64,000 nucleotides of DNA, taken from Anaerocolumna sp. GTDB lineage: Bacteria > Bacillota > Clostridia > Lachnospirales > Lachnospiraceae. The first letter of the stretch is position 1, and each line of letters opens with the position of its first letter. The notes under the pieces are model-generated. The model was not told where the DNA came from, did not search any database, and saw only the letters and a list, made by a program, of their open reading frames with translations. The stretch spans positions 1-64,000 of the forward strand of contig JARBTX010000004.1 in NCBI GenBank assembly GCA_029239975.1, written 5' to 3'. Positions 52,771 to 64,000 of the stretch are shown here, one piece after another. The translations under genes were made by a program, and so were the position numbers.

Positions 52771-53622
52771 CTAAGTAAATGGCTCCATAGCTTTAAAATA
52801 TCTACCTTTTACCACACGGTCTAGTCCTGCTAAATCTTTTATAATTTCAACTTCATTTACTCCAGCATCCATCAAAAGAGACTTTATATCTTCCCCTTGG
52901 TTATAACCGATCTCAAAAAAGATATAACCACCATGTTTTAAATAATGATTTAATTCCTTTATAATTAATTTATAAAAATACAAGCCATCTTCTTTTCCAT
53001 CTAGTGCTATAAAAGGCTCGTGTGTTTTTACTTCTTCCATCAAATCTAGAATATCCTTCGTTGGAATGTAAGGTGGATTTGATACGATAATGTCAAAGCT
53101 TCCATTTACATTAGTAAACATATCACTTTGAATAAAAGTTACATCTGCCTTAAGATAATTCGCATTCTCTTTCGCAATCAATATTGCATCTTCCGATATA
53201 TCAACACCAATTCCTGATTTTATATCTCCCAATTTAGACAAACTAATTATAATACAACCAGATCCCGTACATAAATCTAGCACCTCAGATCCTTTTGATA
53301 CTTTCATTACTTCTTGAACAAGAATCTCTGTATCTTGTCTTGGTATTAATACATCTTTTGAAACTCGGAAATTAAGCCCCATAAATTCTTGTTCACCAGT
53401 AATATATTGTAACGGAATGTGTAAACTTCTCTTTTCAACTAATTTAAGATAGTCGTCAAATTGTTCCTCTGATATCTGCATAGATGCTTCAGAGAAATAT
53501 TTAGCCCGGGTTATACCAAAAAAGTGTGACAACAAATACCATGCATCCAAGTCTCCATCTACTATATTCTTTTCTTTTAATATAAGCCTTCCAGCTTGTA
53601 ATGCATTTTCTAATGTTCTCAT
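52771..53622 (-). CDS. prmC: Peptide chain release factor N5-glutamine methyltransferase
   Basis: VLDLCTGSGCIIISL, SNPPYI; directly downstream of the DUF1385 gene and upstream of prfA in the operon. Confidence 0.95.
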   Translation of the reverse strand: MRTLENALQAGRLILKEKNIVDGDLDAWYLLSHFFGITRAKYFSEASMQISEEQFDDYLKLVEKRSLHIPLQYITGEQEFMGLNFRVSKDVLIPRQDTEILVQEVMKVSKGSEVLDLCTGSGCIIISLSKLGDIKSGIGVDISEDAILIAKENANYLKADVTFIQSDMFTNVNGSFDIIVSNPPYIPTKDILDLMEEVKTHEPFIALDGKEDGLYFYKLIIKELNHYLKHGGYIFFEIGYNQGEDIKSLLMDAGVNEVEIIKDLAGLDRVVKGRYFKAMEPFT

Positions 53623-53628
53623 CTTAAA

Positions 53629-54915
53629 TCAATCCTTGTTATTACTCTCATTTTCATCAATTAAATAACGATCTAATGCTCTTAATATCTCATCATCTTC
53701 TTCGCCAAAGATTGCAGTAGGTGTTGGTCCTACTACTTTTTCTTTCGTTACAGCAGTTTCTTCGGATACAAGATTAATTTCATCTGCTTTATTTTGTGAA
53801 GTTTGACTTCTTGATCTATTGTTACTATTTTTTGAATTGTTTCTATTATTGCTTTTATTTTTGTTATTTGAATTGGTACCTTTTTTGTTGTTATTAATTT
53901 CAGTATCGAAGGAATCTTCACTATATAAAGCTTCATCTGTGGATATATCCGCTTGTGTAGATGACTTGATCTCATCTCCACGTTTCTTAGTCGTGTCATT
54001 ATTTAAGAATTCTCTCCAATTAAATACCGCTTCTACAGACTGAATTGCTACCTCTATCATCTCATCTTCTGGTTCTTTCGTAGTAAGTCCTTGTAACCAC
54101 ATACCAGGAGCACTTAAAATATTTACAATAAGTGAATTGCTTCTTCCTGCCAAACGAATAAATTCGTAGGATACACCTGCAATAATTGGTACCAATAAAA
54201 CTCTAGTTAATGCACGTAACCATATTGTATCAACCTTAATAAAAATGAAAAATATAATACTGATAAACATTACAAAAAACATAAAGCTAGTTCCACATCT
54301 TTTATGTTGTTTGGATTGCCATCTTACATTCTCTACAGTTAATTCATAACCTTGTTCTAAACAATTTATGGTTTTATGTTCAGCACCATGATACATAAAC
54401 ATACGTTTAATATCTTTGATTTGAGATATCGCTACAATGTAAGCAATAAAGATAAATATACGAATAAAGCACTCTATTAATGTTAGTACTATATCAGACT
54501 CAATATGTTTTGTTAATAAATTGGCTGCAAATAACGGTAACAGCATAAAAATTCCTATTGCTAAGGCTAATGATAACAATAGGGTTAATCCCATTGCTAC
54601 TGCTTCTGCTTTTTCTTTAAATACTTTCGAAAATGCAGTATCTACCTTAGAAGGTTTCGTCTCTTCCTCTTCTTCATAAAAAGAAGCTGAAAATGTTAAC
54701 GTTTTTGTTCCAATTAACATAGATTCAACAAATGCAAGCATTCCACGAAAGATAGGTAACTTAAATAATTTTACTTTTTCCGCAAAACTTACATAAGTAT
54801 TTTTTTCTATTACAATTTCATTATTCGGTTTTCTAACTGCAACGGCGTATTCATCTTTATTCTTCATCATTACGCCTTCAATTACCGCCTGTCCACCTAT
54901 TCCTGATGGTTTCAT
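53629..54915 (-). CDS. DUF1385 (YqhQ-like) membrane protein
   Basis: IGGQAVIEGVMMKN, MYHGAEHKTINCLE, KRCGTSFMFF. Confidence 0.93.
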   Translation of the reverse strand: MKPSGIGGQAVIEGVMMKNKDEYAVAVRKPNNEIVIEKNTYVSFAEKVKLFKLPIFRGMLAFVESMLIGTKTLTFSASFYEEEEETKPSKVDTAFSKVFKEKAEAVAMGLTLLLSLALAIGIFMLLPLFAANLLTKHIESDIVLTLIECFIRIFIFIAYIVAISQIKDIKRMFMYHGAEHKTINCLEQGYELTVENVRWQSKQHKRCGTSFMFFVMFISIIFFIFIKVDTIWLRALTRVLLVPIIAGVSYEFIRLAGRSNSLIVNILSAPGMWLQGLTTKEPEDEMIEVAIQSVEAVFNWREFLNNDTTKKRGDEIKSSTQADISTDEALYSEDSFDTEINNNKKGTNSNNKNKSNNRNNSKNSNNRSRSQTSQNKADEINLVSEETAVTKEKVVGPTPTAIFGEEDDEILRALDRYLIDENESNNKD

Positions 54916-55021
54916 AAAAACCACATCCCTTCCTTAATTCTGACTTCAGAATTGAAATGCTAAACAATTAGTTTAAATTTATATAATTTGTAAAAATTGA
55001 AAACAATGTACAAAATTGGAT

Positions 55022-55056
55022 TTAAAAATAGGTTGAGATTATGAAACCTCAACCTA
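55022..55056 (-). terminator. Rho-independent terminator after rpmE
   Basis: Minus strand TAGGTTGAGgtttcataatCTCAACCTATTTTTAAA. Confidence 0.8.
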
Positions 55057-55084
55057 ATTTTAACATTGATATGTTATCGTCATT

Positions 55085-55294
55085 CTATTGTTCTTGACTA
55101 AGGCCATATTTACGATTGAACTTATCAATAGCACCACGAGCTGCAGCAGCTTTCTGCTGTCCAGTGTAAAATGAATGGCACTTAGAACAAATTTCTACGT
55201 GAATATCATTCTTTGTTGAACCTGTAACGAATTCATTACCACAGTTGCAAACAACTTTTGCTTGGTAATATTTAGGATGGATTGCTTCTTTCAT
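55085..55294 (-). CDS. rpmE: Ribosomal protein L31 (zinc-binding type)
   Basis: [27 protein letters not shown]...[13 protein letters not shown]. Confidence 0.97.
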   Translation of the reverse strand: MKEAIHPKYYQAKVVCNCGNEFVTGSTKNDIHVEICSKCHSFYTGQQKAAAARGAIDKFNRKYGLSQEQ

Positions 55295-55378
55295 TCTTTT
55301 CACCTCTTTACAAACGAATGTAATGTTTTATAAAGTTGACCTAAGTCAAACTATTATTATCTCTTAAACAGCTCTCTA

Positions 55379-55407
55379 ATTATAGCATAGCTTCATAGTG
55401 AATGCAA
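55379..55407 (-). promoter_or_regulatory. Sigma-A-like promoter for rpmE
   Basis: Minus strand TTGCAT-17 bp-TATAAT in the rho-rpmE gap. Confidence 0.75.
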
Positions 55408-55410
55408 TAC

Positions 55411-57066
55411 CTAAAAAACAATTTTTGTCTTTTTAATGGTTTCAACAAATTCACTATTTGTCTTCGTTTTAATGAACATTTCAATAATTCTCTCAACTGC
55501 ATCATCTGACTTTAGACTATTAAATGCTTTTCGCATTAAATAAGTAGCTTCTATTTCAGGTTGGCTGAGTAATAAATCGTCTCTTCTTGTACTAGATTTT
55601 GTTAAATCTATGGCTGGGAATATTCTTTTTTCAGATAAGTTACGATCAAGAACTAATTCCATATTACCAGTACCTTTAAATTCTTCAAATACTACGTCAT
55701 CCATTCTACTACCAGTCTCAACAAGAGCAGTCGCTAATACAGTTAAACTGCCACCTTCTCTCATATTTCTAGCTGCACCGAAAAATCTTTTTGGCATATG
55801 AAGTGCTGCAGGATCCAAACCACCGGACAGTGTTCTACCACTTGCTTGTACCGTTAAGTTATAAGCACGTGCTAATCTCGTAATACTATCTAGTAATATA
55901 ACAACATCTTTTTTATGCTCCACAAGTCTTTTCGCACGTTCAATAACCATTTCAGAAACACGTTTATGATTATCTGGTAATTCATCAAAGGTGGAATAAA
56001 TTACTTCTACATTCTTACCTTCAATAGATTCTTTTATATCTGTTACTTCTTCTGGACGTTCATCAATTAATAAAATAATTAAACTCATGTCTGGATGATT
56101 TTTTGTGATTGCCTTGGCTATTTGTTTTAAAAGAGTAGTTTTACCTGCTTTCGGTTGAGAAACTATCATTCCTCTTTGACCTTTTCCAATCGGTGAGATT
56201 AAATCTACCATTCTCATAGAAACATTAGTCCCTGGAGTCTCTAAATGAATTCTCTCATTTGGAAAAATAGGTGTTAAATCTTCAAACTTTTTACGTCTTT
56301 GTGCTTCAGACGGATGAAATCCATTTACACTTTTTACATAAAGTAGGGCACTAAACTTTTCACCTTGGTTTCGGATTCTAGTATTACCAATTACAATATC
56401 ACCTGTTTTAAGTGCGAATCTTCTTATCTGAGCAGGTGATACATATACATCATTTTCACCAGGTAAGTAATTATCACAACGGATAAATCCATATCCATCT
56501 GGCATTACTTCTAAAATCCCCTCTTTTGTTTCACCACTATCTAATTGTTCCGCTTCTCCGGTTGTTCCATTATTTCTTCTATCTGTATCCTGTACAGACA
56601 TTGCATTTCTCTTATATTCTGTATCGTTTTGATTCACGTTATTCCTTCTATTATCAGGTTCTGACCCAGTATAGTTTCGTCTAGTATCTTGTTCAAAAGT
56701 AGAAGCACCAGCTCGTTTCACATCCGTATCTTGCACCAAATTACTTCTTTTTCCTTCTAAATCTTGACCTAGAGTTACATTTCTTTTTCTTTCACCTGAA
56801 TTCACTGTTGTTTTATCTTGTTCAATTGTGTTTCCTGATATGTCCTTATTTGATTCACTATTAGTAAATATTGTTTTAGGACTTGAATTTTCCTGCTTAT
56901 CGTCTGCCCTTTTTTCATCCCCCATCGTTTTATCAATTGATGTATCATAGGTAATCAGGGCATCAATCAGTTCCTGCTTTCTTAAGGAAGTTACACTTTT
57001 TATCCCTTTGTTTTTTGCCACTGTTCTAAGCTCCGCTAAGGACATTTCATTGTACTGTGCTTCCAT
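55411..57066 (-). CDS. rho: Transcription termination factor Rho
   Basis: [62 protein letters not shown]; variable polar N-terminal insertion. Confidence 0.97.
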   Translation of the reverse strand: MEAQYNEMSLAELRTVAKNKGIKSVTSLRKQELIDALITYDTSIDKTMGDEKRADDKQENSSPKTIFTNSESNKDISGNTIEQDKTTVNSGERKRNVTLGQDLEGKRSNLVQDTDVKRAGASTFEQDTRRNYTGSEPDNRRNNVNQNDTEYKRNAMSVQDTDRRNNGTTGEAEQLDSGETKEGILEVMPDGYGFIRCDNYLPGENDVYVSPAQIRRFALKTGDIVIGNTRIRNQGEKFSALLYVKSVNGFHPSEAQRRKKFEDLTPIFPNERIHLETPGTNVSMRMVDLISPIGKGQRGMIVSQPKAGKTTLLKQIAKAITKNHPDMSLIILLIDERPEEVTDIKESIEGKNVEVIYSTFDELPDNHKRVSEMVIERAKRLVEHKKDVVILLDSITRLARAYNLTVQASGRTLSGGLDPAALHMPKRFFGAARNMREGGSLTVLATALVETGSRMDDVVFEEFKGTGNMELVLDRNLSEKRIFPAIDLTKSSTRRDDLLLSQPEIEATYLMRKAFNSLKSDDAVERIIEMFIKTKTNSEFVETIKKTKIVF

Positions 57067-57300
57067 GTATTTTGCTCCTTTACATGTATAGAATTATTTT
57101 TTTAACTTCAATGGGAATGGATATCGATATGATCTAGACAGTTCTTATGAATTAGCTACCCAAAATGTATTAATTTCTATTATACACCTAACCTATTGGA
57201 AATAAAAGCTTTTTTTGATTTTTGTATTATTTACATAATTCTATTTTCATGTTTTTATACATTTTGCCTTATGATGTTAATCTCATTCCTTGTTTTTCTC

Positions 57301-57329
57301 TTGATTTACCAATTCTTAAGTGATATGAT
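57301..57329 (+). promoter_or_regulatory. Sigma-A-like promoter for the malic enzyme gene
   Basis: TTGATT-17 bp-TATGAT. Confidence 0.55.
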
Positions 57330-57386
57330 AATTTTAGTTTTATAAAACACACCCTTACTCAAGGTTCTGGCAAAATGGAGGATTAT

Positions 57387-58535
57387 ATGACAAATAATGA
57401 AAAAGCTTTGAAATTGCATGAAGAATGGAATGGAAAATTAGAAACAACCTCTAAATGTAGCGTAAAATCCAGAGAAGATTTAGCACTTGCTTACACACCT
57501 GGTGTAGCTGAACCTTGCAAGGTTATTGCTGATGATTCCTCAGCTGCTTATAAATATACTTTAAAAGCCAATACCGTTGCTGTAGTTTCTGATGGAAGTG
57601 CTGTACTTGGTTTAGGTAATATAGGACCGTATGCTGCTATGCCAGTTATGGAAGGAAAAGCGGTACTTTTCAAAGAATTCGGTGGAGTTAACGCCTTTCC
57701 AATTTGTTTAAATACACAAGATACGGATGAAATCATTAAAACGGTAGTAAATATTGCACCAGCATTTGGTGGCATTAATTTAGAAGATATATCTGCTCCA
57801 CGTTGTTTTGAAATTGAAGAAAAATTAAAATCTTTATTAGATATTCCTGTTTTCCATGACGACCAACATGGTACTGCTATTGTAGTTTTAGCTGGAGTAA
57901 TCAATGCACTTAAAGTTACTGGAAAAATGAAAGAATCTTGTAGGGTTATTGTGAATGGAGCTGGTTCAGCTGGTATCGCAATCACGAAGTTATTATTAAC
58001 CTATGGTTTTAAAAATATAATATTATGTGATAAAGTCGGAATTCTCTCCAAAAAATCAGAAAATTTAAATTGGATGCAAGAAAAAATGATGGATGAAACC
58101 AATTTAACAGGCATGGAAGGTTCTTTGTCTGATGCTTTAAAAGGAGCCGATATCTTTATAGGCGTTTCTGCTCCTAATATTGTAACTGCTGATATGGTTA
58201 CTTCAATGAATAAGGATGCAATTATTTTCGCAATGGCGAATCCTGTGCCAGAAATTATGCCAGATATAGCAAAAGCTGCAGGTGCTAAAGTCGTTGGAAC
58301 TGGTCGCTCTGATTTTCCAAATCAAATCAATAATGTAGTTGCATTTCCTGGAATTTTTAAAGGCGCACTCGAAGGCCGTGCAACACAAATTACGGAAGAA
58401 ATGAAATTAGCTGCTGCTTTAGCAATCGCTAGTTTGGTTGATGATAATGAACTAAATGAAGACAACATTATGCCACAGCCTTTTGATCCACGAGTATGTG
58501 AAGTTGTAAGCAATGCTGTAAAAGCGCATATATAA
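57387..58535 (+). CDS. NAD(P)-dependent malic enzyme
   Basis: DLALAYTPGVAEPC, DGSAVLGLGNIGPYAAMPVMEGKAVLFKEFG, FHDDQHGTAIVVLAG. Confidence 0.95.
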   Translation: MTNNEKALKLHEEWNGKLETTSKCSVKSREDLALAYTPGVAEPCKVIADDSSAAYKYTLKANTVAVVSDGSAVLGLGNIGPYAAMPVMEGKAVLFKEFGGVNAFPICLNTQDTDEIIKTVVNIAPAFGGINLEDISAPRCFEIEEKLKSLLDIPVFHDDQHGTAIVVLAGVINALKVTGKMKESCRVIVNGAGSAGIAITKLLLTYGFKNIILCDKVGILSKKSENLNWMQEKMMDETNLTGMEGSLSDALKGADIFIGVSAPNIVTADMVTSMNKDAIIFAMANPVPEIMPDIAKAAGAKVVGTGRSDFPNQINNVVAFPGIFKGALEGRATQITEEMKLAAALAIASLVDDNELNEDNIMPQPFDPRVCEVVSNAVKAHI

Positions 58536-58560
58536 TATTCTTATGTTTGGAGAATTCATT

Positions 58561-59582
58561 TGAGGAATACAAAATTTTGGGGTGATAAACGTTATTACTC
58601 CTTGGATTATTATTTAAAAGAACAATTTGGTAAGAAGATATATAAGTTATCCATTAATGGTGGAATGACATGTCCAAATCGTGATGGCACCATAGACAAT
58701 CGGGGCTGTATATTCTGTAGTGCTGGTGGTTCAGGTGATTTTTCCACCCCAGCTACATTAAGTATTACTGAACAGATTGAAGAAGCAAAAAAACTTGTAT
58801 CCAAAAAGATAAATAGCAAGAAAATTGACGCAGCTCATGTTACTCATGAACATAATATCACTAAAAACGGTTTAGCCGGTGAAAATAGTAATGATCATGG
58901 TTTCCCTAATCTTGGGTCTTCTGGTCAGTATATTGCTTATTTTCAAGCATATACGAATACCTATGCCAATATTAATTACCTTCGTAAAATTTATACAGAA
59001 GCAATTAATCACAAAGATATCGTTGCATTATCGATTGCAACCAGACCTGATTGTCTTGGAGATGATGTATTAGGACTATTAGCTGAGTTAAATCAGATAA
59101 AACCTATCTGGGTAGAATTAGGACTACAAACAAAACATGAAATAACAGCAGAATTTATAAGAAGGGGTTATCCTTTATCAGTTTTTGAGAAAGCTGTTCA
59201 TGATTTAAATAAGATAAACTTAAATATAATAGTACATGTAATTTTAGGGTTACCTGGTGAGAGTCGAGATAATATGCTTAGTACCATATCTTATGTATCT
59301 TCTTTACGGGTTCAAGGTATTAAGTTACAGCTATTACACATACTAAAAAATACTGATTTGGCTGATTACACTTTCACCGTTTTATCCATGGATGATTATA
59401 TTGATATTTTGATATCAGCGTTAGAATTAATACCAAAAAATATTGTGATTCATCGAATTACTGGGGATGGTCCTAAAGATCAATTAATTGCACCGATGTG
59501 GAGTGCAAATAAAAAGAAAGTATTAAATACAATCAATCAAGAACTAAAGTTAAGAGATACTTGGCAAGGAAAATTATTATGA
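58561..59582 (+). CDS. TIGR01212-type (YhcC-like) radical SAM protein
   Basis: KLSINGGMTCPNRDGTIDNRGCIFCSAGGSGDFS; YIAYFQAYTNTYA; TTG start. Confidence 0.93.
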
Positions 59583-59596
59583 GAGGAGCTGCCGAT

Positions 59597-60124
59597 ATGC
59601 AAACCGATGCATTTACCCTTTATAAATTAATTATATTATTTTTGTTGGATAAGGTAGAATTTCCTTTAACAAATGCTCAGATTTCCAATTTTATTTTAGA
59701 AAAAGATTATACAAATTACTTTAACATACAACAATCCATATCAGAATTAATTGAAGCTGATTTTGTTACTGTGGAAACCGTTGGTCATAGTTCCCATTAC
59801 CGCATCACCCCTGCAGGGAGAGAAACACTATCCTTTTTTGATTACATGATATCTGCTGCTATACAAGGAGATATTCTGGATTACTTAAGGAAGAATCAAT
59901 ATTCACTAAGAGATGAAGTTTCTACTCTATCTGAATATTTTGAAGCTAAGAAAGGTGAATTCATGGTACGACTTCGTGTAATGGAAAAGGAAGACTCCAT
60001 CATTGACCTTAGTATTGCTGTTCCAACAGAAGAAGATGCAACTAGAATATGTAATAATTGGCGTTCTCAAAGCCAAAAAATTTATGCCTATGTTTTAAGT
60101 AACTTACTAAAAGAAGATGATTAA
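59597..60124 (+). CDS. DUF4364 family protein (wHTH-like)
   Basis: TLYKLIILFLLDKVEFPLTNAQISNFILEKDYTNYFNIQQSISELIEADFV; SD gaggag. Confidence 0.88.
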   Translation: MQTDAFTLYKLIILFLLDKVEFPLTNAQISNFILEKDYTNYFNIQQSISELIEADFVTVETVGHSSHYRITPAGRETLSFFDYMISAAIQGDILDYLRKNQYSLRDEVSTLSEYFEAKKGEFMVRLRVMEKEDSIIDLSIAVPTEEDATRICNNWRSQSQKIYAYVLSNLLKEDD

Positions 60125-60183
60125 GAAGAAGTAAAAGCAATAGATATACAAGAAATAGAAATTATGTGATAGAGATAAAATTT

Positions 60184-60240
60184 AAGCCGACGTGTTGATA
60201 CATTAATTTATAACTTACCAACACATCGGCTATTATTTTT
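60184..60240. terminator. Terminator between convergent genes
   Basis: AGCCGACGTGTTG ... CAACACATCGGCTATTATTTTTATTTTT. Confidence 0.75.
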
Positions 60241-60886
60241 ATTTTTCACTTTCTGTATCTTCTGTAGCATTTTCTGAAACAAACTCATCATTTGATTCTG
60301 CTTTGATCATGACTTCTTCAATACACTCCCAAATCTCATCTCTACCTTGTTTTGAAAGGGAAGAAAATGGAATAATTTTTGTGCCTGGTTCCGTTTTCAA
60401 CCCGTTTCGAATCATTTTTATATGTTTATCTTTTTGACTACGATTAATTTTATCAAACTTCGTAGCGATGATAATAGGATGATAACCATTATACACAACC
60501 CATTCATACATATTTCGATCATTCGCAGATGGTTCATGCCTGATATCAATTAAGAGAAAAATAATCTTTAATTGTTTGGATGTTGTAAGATATTTTTCGA
60601 TTAATTTACCCCATTTTGCTTTCAATTCTTCTGAGACTTTGGCATAGCCATAACCTGGCAAGTCAACAAAATATAATTCTTCATTAATATTGTAAAAGTT
60701 TATAGTTTGGGTTTTCCCTGGTTGTGCAGATGTTCTTGCATAAGCTTTACGATTCATTAATGCATTGATTAGAGATGATTTACCAACATTTGATTTGCCA
60801 GCAAATGCAATCTCTATTTTATCATTCTCAGGTAAAACACTGGTTACACCACAAACCGTTTCCAGATTAACACTCTTAACATGCAT
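60239..60886 (-). CDS. engB: Ribosome biogenesis GTP-binding protein EngB/YsxC
   Basis: FAGKSNVGKSSLINALMNRK, FVDLPGYGYAKV, TKFDKI. Confidence 0.96.
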   Translation of the reverse strand: MHVKSVNLETVCGVTSVLPENDKIEIAFAGKSNVGKSSLINALMNRKAYARTSAQPGKTQTINFYNINEELYFVDLPGYGYAKVSEELKAKWGKLIEKYLTTSKQLKIIFLLIDIRHEPSANDRNMYEWVVYNGYHPIIIATKFDKINRSQKDKHIKMIRNGLKTEPGTKIIPFSSLSKQGRDEIWECIEEVMIKAESNDEFVSENATEDTESEK

Positions 60887-60890
60887 AAAA

Positions 60891-61042
60891 ACTCCCGTCT
60901 GCCTGCTTTGCAGGCATTAAAATCAAGACTGTGAAGTACTTTTCTTCACATACTCCCGTCCGCCTGCGTTAGCAGGCATTTAAATCAAGACTGTGAAGTA
61001 CTTTTCTTCACATTATCCCAGTCTGCCTGAGTAAGCAGGCTC
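60891..61042 (-). repeat. Tandem ~61-63-bp hairpin+SD repeats (two full units and a partial third) between lon and engB
   Basis: Units at 60891-60951, 60952-61014, 61015-61042; actcccgtctgcctgctttgcaggcattaaaatcaagactgtgaagtacttttcttcacat. Confidence 0.92.
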
Positions 61043-63358
61043 TTATTTTACTAGCGCATTTTCTAATACTTCATCCATAGAATCTGCAAAAATTATTTGA
61101 ATTCCATCGGTTATTTCATTTGACAATTCATCAATATCTTTTCTATTTTGCTTTGGTACGATTACCAGCTTAATTTTAGCAGCTTTCGCAGCAAGTACCT
61201 TTTCTTTTAGTCCACCAATTGGAAGTACTCTACCTCTTAGCGTGATTTCACCTGTCATAGCAACATCCGCACGAACTTCTTTTTTAATAATTGCTGAAAG
61301 CATAGCGGTCGCCATGGTAATACCTGCAGATGGGCCATCTTTTGGAACTGCACCTTCAGGGATATGAATATGAATATCGTGCTTTTCAAAATAATCTTCC
61401 GGTATTTGGTATTTTTCACTTACTGAACGAATATAACTAATACCTGCTCTAGCAGATTCCTTCATAACATCCCCGAGTTGCCCAGTTAGTTCAAATTTTC
61501 CTTTACCTGGCATAACATTTACTTCAATTTGTAAAGTGTCTCCACCAAAACTTGTCCAAGCAAGTCCTCTTACAATTCCAATTTCATCTTTATCGTTTGA
61601 CATTTGGAATGTATATTTTTCTTTACCTAGATATTTTTCTAAGTTCTTATCATTAATACGTATTTGTACTTTTTCTTCGGTGATTAACTCTTTTGCGGCT
61701 TTTCTACAAACTTCACTTATCTTACGTTCTAAATTACGAACACCAGCTTCCTTTGTATAACCTAAAATAATACGAGTTAACGCTTTATCTGATATTACAA
61801 GCTGTTTATCCTTTAATCCATTTTTCTTCATCTGCTTTGCCACTAGGTGTTTCTTAGCTATATGAAGTTTTTCATTCTCTGTATAACTAGTTACTTCAAT
61901 TAATTCCATACGATCTAATAATGGTCTTGGAATCGTTTGAATCGAATTAGCAGTTGCTATAAATAGCACTTCAGATAAATCAACTGGTATTTCAATATAA
62001 TGATCCACAAATTTACTATTCTGTTCTGAGTCTAAAACCTCAAGTAGTGCTGCCGAAGTATCACCTTTATAATCACTACTTACTTTATCAATTTCATCTA
62101 ATAACATAAGTGGATTCTTAACACCAGTATTTTTCAAACCATTCACAATACGTCCTGGAAGAGCACCTATATAAGTTCTTCTATGTCCTCTTATTTCAGC
62201 TTCATCTCTTACTCCGCCTAAACTAATACGCACATATTCTTTATCTAAAGCTTTTGCAACAGAACGTGCAATGGAAGTTTTACCTGTTCCAGGTGGTCCA
62301 ACTAGACAAAGTATAGGACTATCTCCTTTTTCAGTTAAGGTTCTTACTGCTAAAAATTCAAGTATTCTGGTTTTCACTTTTTCTAAACCATAATGGTCTT
62401 TATCCAATATTTTTTCAGCATTTTTAATATCTGATTTGTCTTTACTGACTTTATCCCAAGGTAATGCCAATAATGTTTCGATATATCCCCTTGATACACT
62501 ACTTTCTGATGAATTACCAGTCAAATTTTTAAATCGGTCTATTTCTTTTAAGATTTTATCTTTTACATCTTGTTTCGCTTCTAATTCATACACTGCACTG
62601 GTGTAATTTTCTGCATCAGTAGCTGTATTGGTTTCACCGAGTTCTTCTCGAATTACTTTCAATTGCTCCCTTAAAAGATACTCTTTTTGGTTTTTATCTA
62701 CTTTTTCTTTTACTTTGTTTTGTAACTCTCTTTTTATTCGTAAAATATCTATTTCTTCTGTTAAAATAACAGTAATCGTTTGATAACGTTCAATGATATT
62801 AGCAGCTTCTATTATACTTTGTTTTTGTTCAATGGTTAAAGGAATATTTATAGCTATTTGGTCAACTAATTCTTGTACATCATCTATTTTCATAAGTTGC
62901 TTGATCACTTCTTTTGCAATCTTAGAATTTTCTATGGAATATACCTCTAATATATCTTTTAATCCCCTAATCATAGCTTTTTTTTCTAATTCATTTAAAC
63001 GTATTTCATTATGTTGTTCTAAACTTTCAATTTCTCCGAATAAAAAGGATTGCTCATCAATTAATTCAAGAACCTTCGCACGTTCCTTACCCGTTACTAA
63101 AACTCGGATTACATTTCCCGGTAATTTTACCATCTGCTTAATTTCAGCTAAGGTACCAACTTGATATAAATCGTCTATACTTGGATTTTCGACTTCAGAA
63201 TCTTTCTGTGTTAATAATAAAACAGTCTGATCATTTTCCATTGCATTTTCAACTGCATCAATGGATATTTTACGATTCACATCAAAATGAATTAACATAC
63301 CTGGAAGAACTGCCATCCCTCTTAAAGCTACAACCGGAACTCTTCTATTATCACTCAT
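61043..63358 (-). CDS. lon: ATP-dependent protease Lon
   Basis: [33 protein letters not shown] catalytic Ser. Confidence 0.98.
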   Translation of the reverse strand: MSDNRRVPVVALRGMAVLPGMLIHFDVNRKISIDAVENAMENDQTVLLLTQKDSEVENPSIDDLYQVGTLAEIKQMVKLPGNVIRVLVTGKERAKVLELIDEQSFLFGEIESLEQHNEIRLNELEKKAMIRGLKDILEVYSIENSKIAKEVIKQLMKIDDVQELVDQIAINIPLTIEQKQSIIEAANIIERYQTITVILTEEIDILRIKRELQNKVKEKVDKNQKEYLLREQLKVIREELGETNTATDAENYTSAVYELEAKQDVKDKILKEIDRFKNLTGNSSESSVSRGYIETLLALPWDKVSKDKSDIKNAEKILDKDHYGLEKVKTRILEFLAVRTLTEKGDSPILCLVGPPGTGKTSIARSVAKALDKEYVRISLGGVRDEAEIRGHRRTYIGALPGRIVNGLKNTGVKNPLMLLDEIDKVSSDYKGDTSAALLEVLDSEQNSKFVDHYIEIPVDLSEVLFIATANSIQTIPRPLLDRMELIEVTSYTENEKLHIAKKHLVAKQMKKNGLKDKQLVISDKALTRIILGYTKEAGVRNLERKISEVCRKAAKELITEEKVQIRINDKNLEKYLGKEKYTFQMSNDKDEIGIVRGLAWTSFGGDTLQIEVNVMPGKGKFELTGQLGDVMKESARAGISYIRSVSEKYQIPEDYFEKHDIHIHIPEGAVPKDGPSAGITMATAMLSAIIKKEVRADVAMTGEITLRGRVLPIGGLKEKVLAAKAAKIKLVIVPKQNRKDIDELSNEITDGIQIIFADSMDEVLENALVK

Positions 63359-63408
63359 TCTAACCTCCAGTTAGTTTAATCTAAACTTAAAATTATATAA
63401 TGAATAAG

Positions 63409-63496
63409 GACTGCCTTAAAATGCCTCATTTATATATTCCACAACTTCAATAAACCTAAAGTCATATGGAACAATAAAGGAATTTTAAGACAGTCC
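63409..63496 (-). other. Long imperfect stem-loop in the clpX-lon gap
   Basis: Minus strand GGACTGTCTTAAAAT ... ATTTTAAGGCAGTCC (15-bp outer stem). Confidence 0.6.
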
Positions 63497-63511
63497 CGTG
63501 TCTATAAAGAA

Positions 63512-64000
63512 TTAAGCAATTTCATTGCTATTTTTTTTTGCTATCCGCTTTGTTATCGGTTTTCTTGGTAGATTATCCTCTGTGCTTATTAATGTTGGTT
63601 CCGAATTACCTTCGGCAGCATCTTTGGTAATAATACATTTCAAGATATGTGTATCCGATGGGACTTTATACATAGAATCCATCATTACAGATTCCATAAT
63701 TGCTCGTAAACCTCTTGCTCCTGTCTTTCTTTCAAGAGAACGTTTTGCAATAACACGTATTGCTTCCTCTTCGAATTCCAGTTCAACTCCATCTAATTCA
63801 AACAATTTTTTGTATTGTTTCATAATAGCATTTCTTGGTTCTGTAAGAATACGAACTAAGGCTTCTTCGTCTAATAAATCCAAAGCTACACATACAGGAA
63901 CACGGCCAACAAATTCTGGGATTAATCCAAACTTAACAAAGTCTTGAGGCATTGCCTGTCTGAATAATTGTCCAACATTTTGTTTATTGCCATGAGCTAT
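63512..64000 (-). CDS. clpX: ATP-dependent Clp protease ATP-binding subunit ClpX, C-terminal part (5' end outside window)
   Basis: Open in frame to window edge ([36 protein letters not shown]...); [22 protein letters not shown]. Confidence 0.95.
   Translation of the reverse strand: MAHGNKQNVGQLFRQAMPQDFVKFGLIPEFVGRVPVCVALDLLDEEALVRILTEPRNAIMKQYKKLFELDGVELEFEEEAIRVIAKRSLERKTGARGLRAIMESVMMDSMYKVPSDTHILKCIITKDAAEGNSEPTLISTEDNLPRKPITKRIAKKNSNEIA

Noticed and set aside
57548-57985. 145-aa minus-strand ORF inside the malic enzyme gene
   Set aside because: Antisense ORF; the forward-strand CDS has unambiguous family motifs
60891-61042. Plain Rho-independent terminators between lon and engB
   Set aside because: Hairpins are not followed by U-tracts, occur in tandem, and end in an SD directly before a start codon

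Overview
AT-rich Firmicutes chromosome segment, gene content typical of a plant-polysaccharide-degrading Lachnospiraceae/Clostridium (taxon is inference). No rRNA, tRNA, CRISPR array, IS element or prophage was recognised. Left part: YbaK-type deacylase fragment, DUF188, an opp-type peptide ABC operon, and then (~6.8-30.4 kb) a large carbohydrate locus. That locus holds a BNR/Asp-box lipoprotein, an MCP, four sugar-ABC permeases, two solute-binding proteins (one very large), a DUF5696-like protein, an NHL+YIP1-like membrane protein, GH43-like, GH2, an ArsR-HTH fusion regulator and a GH43 arabinanase-like lipoprotein. Middle: GH94 cellobiose phosphorylase-like, asd, YvyF-like, GH26. Right part: housekeeping genes (dusB, coaX, birA, argF, LTA synthase-like, SPFH/NfeD, prfA, prmC, rpmE, rho, malic enzyme, radical SAM, engB, lon, clpX 3' end). 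Most interesting signal: an intercistronic two-hairpin element that ends in the Shine-Dalgarno of the downstream gene, found at three loci (tandem at two) with compensatory changes between copies. Other non-coding signals: three copies of a large palindrome between oppA and oppB, an 8-unit ~22-bp direct repeat before the arabinanase gene, a ~65-bp degenerate tandem repeat upstream of the LTA synthase gene, and a structured leader before asd. All calls were made by eye, with no searches run.
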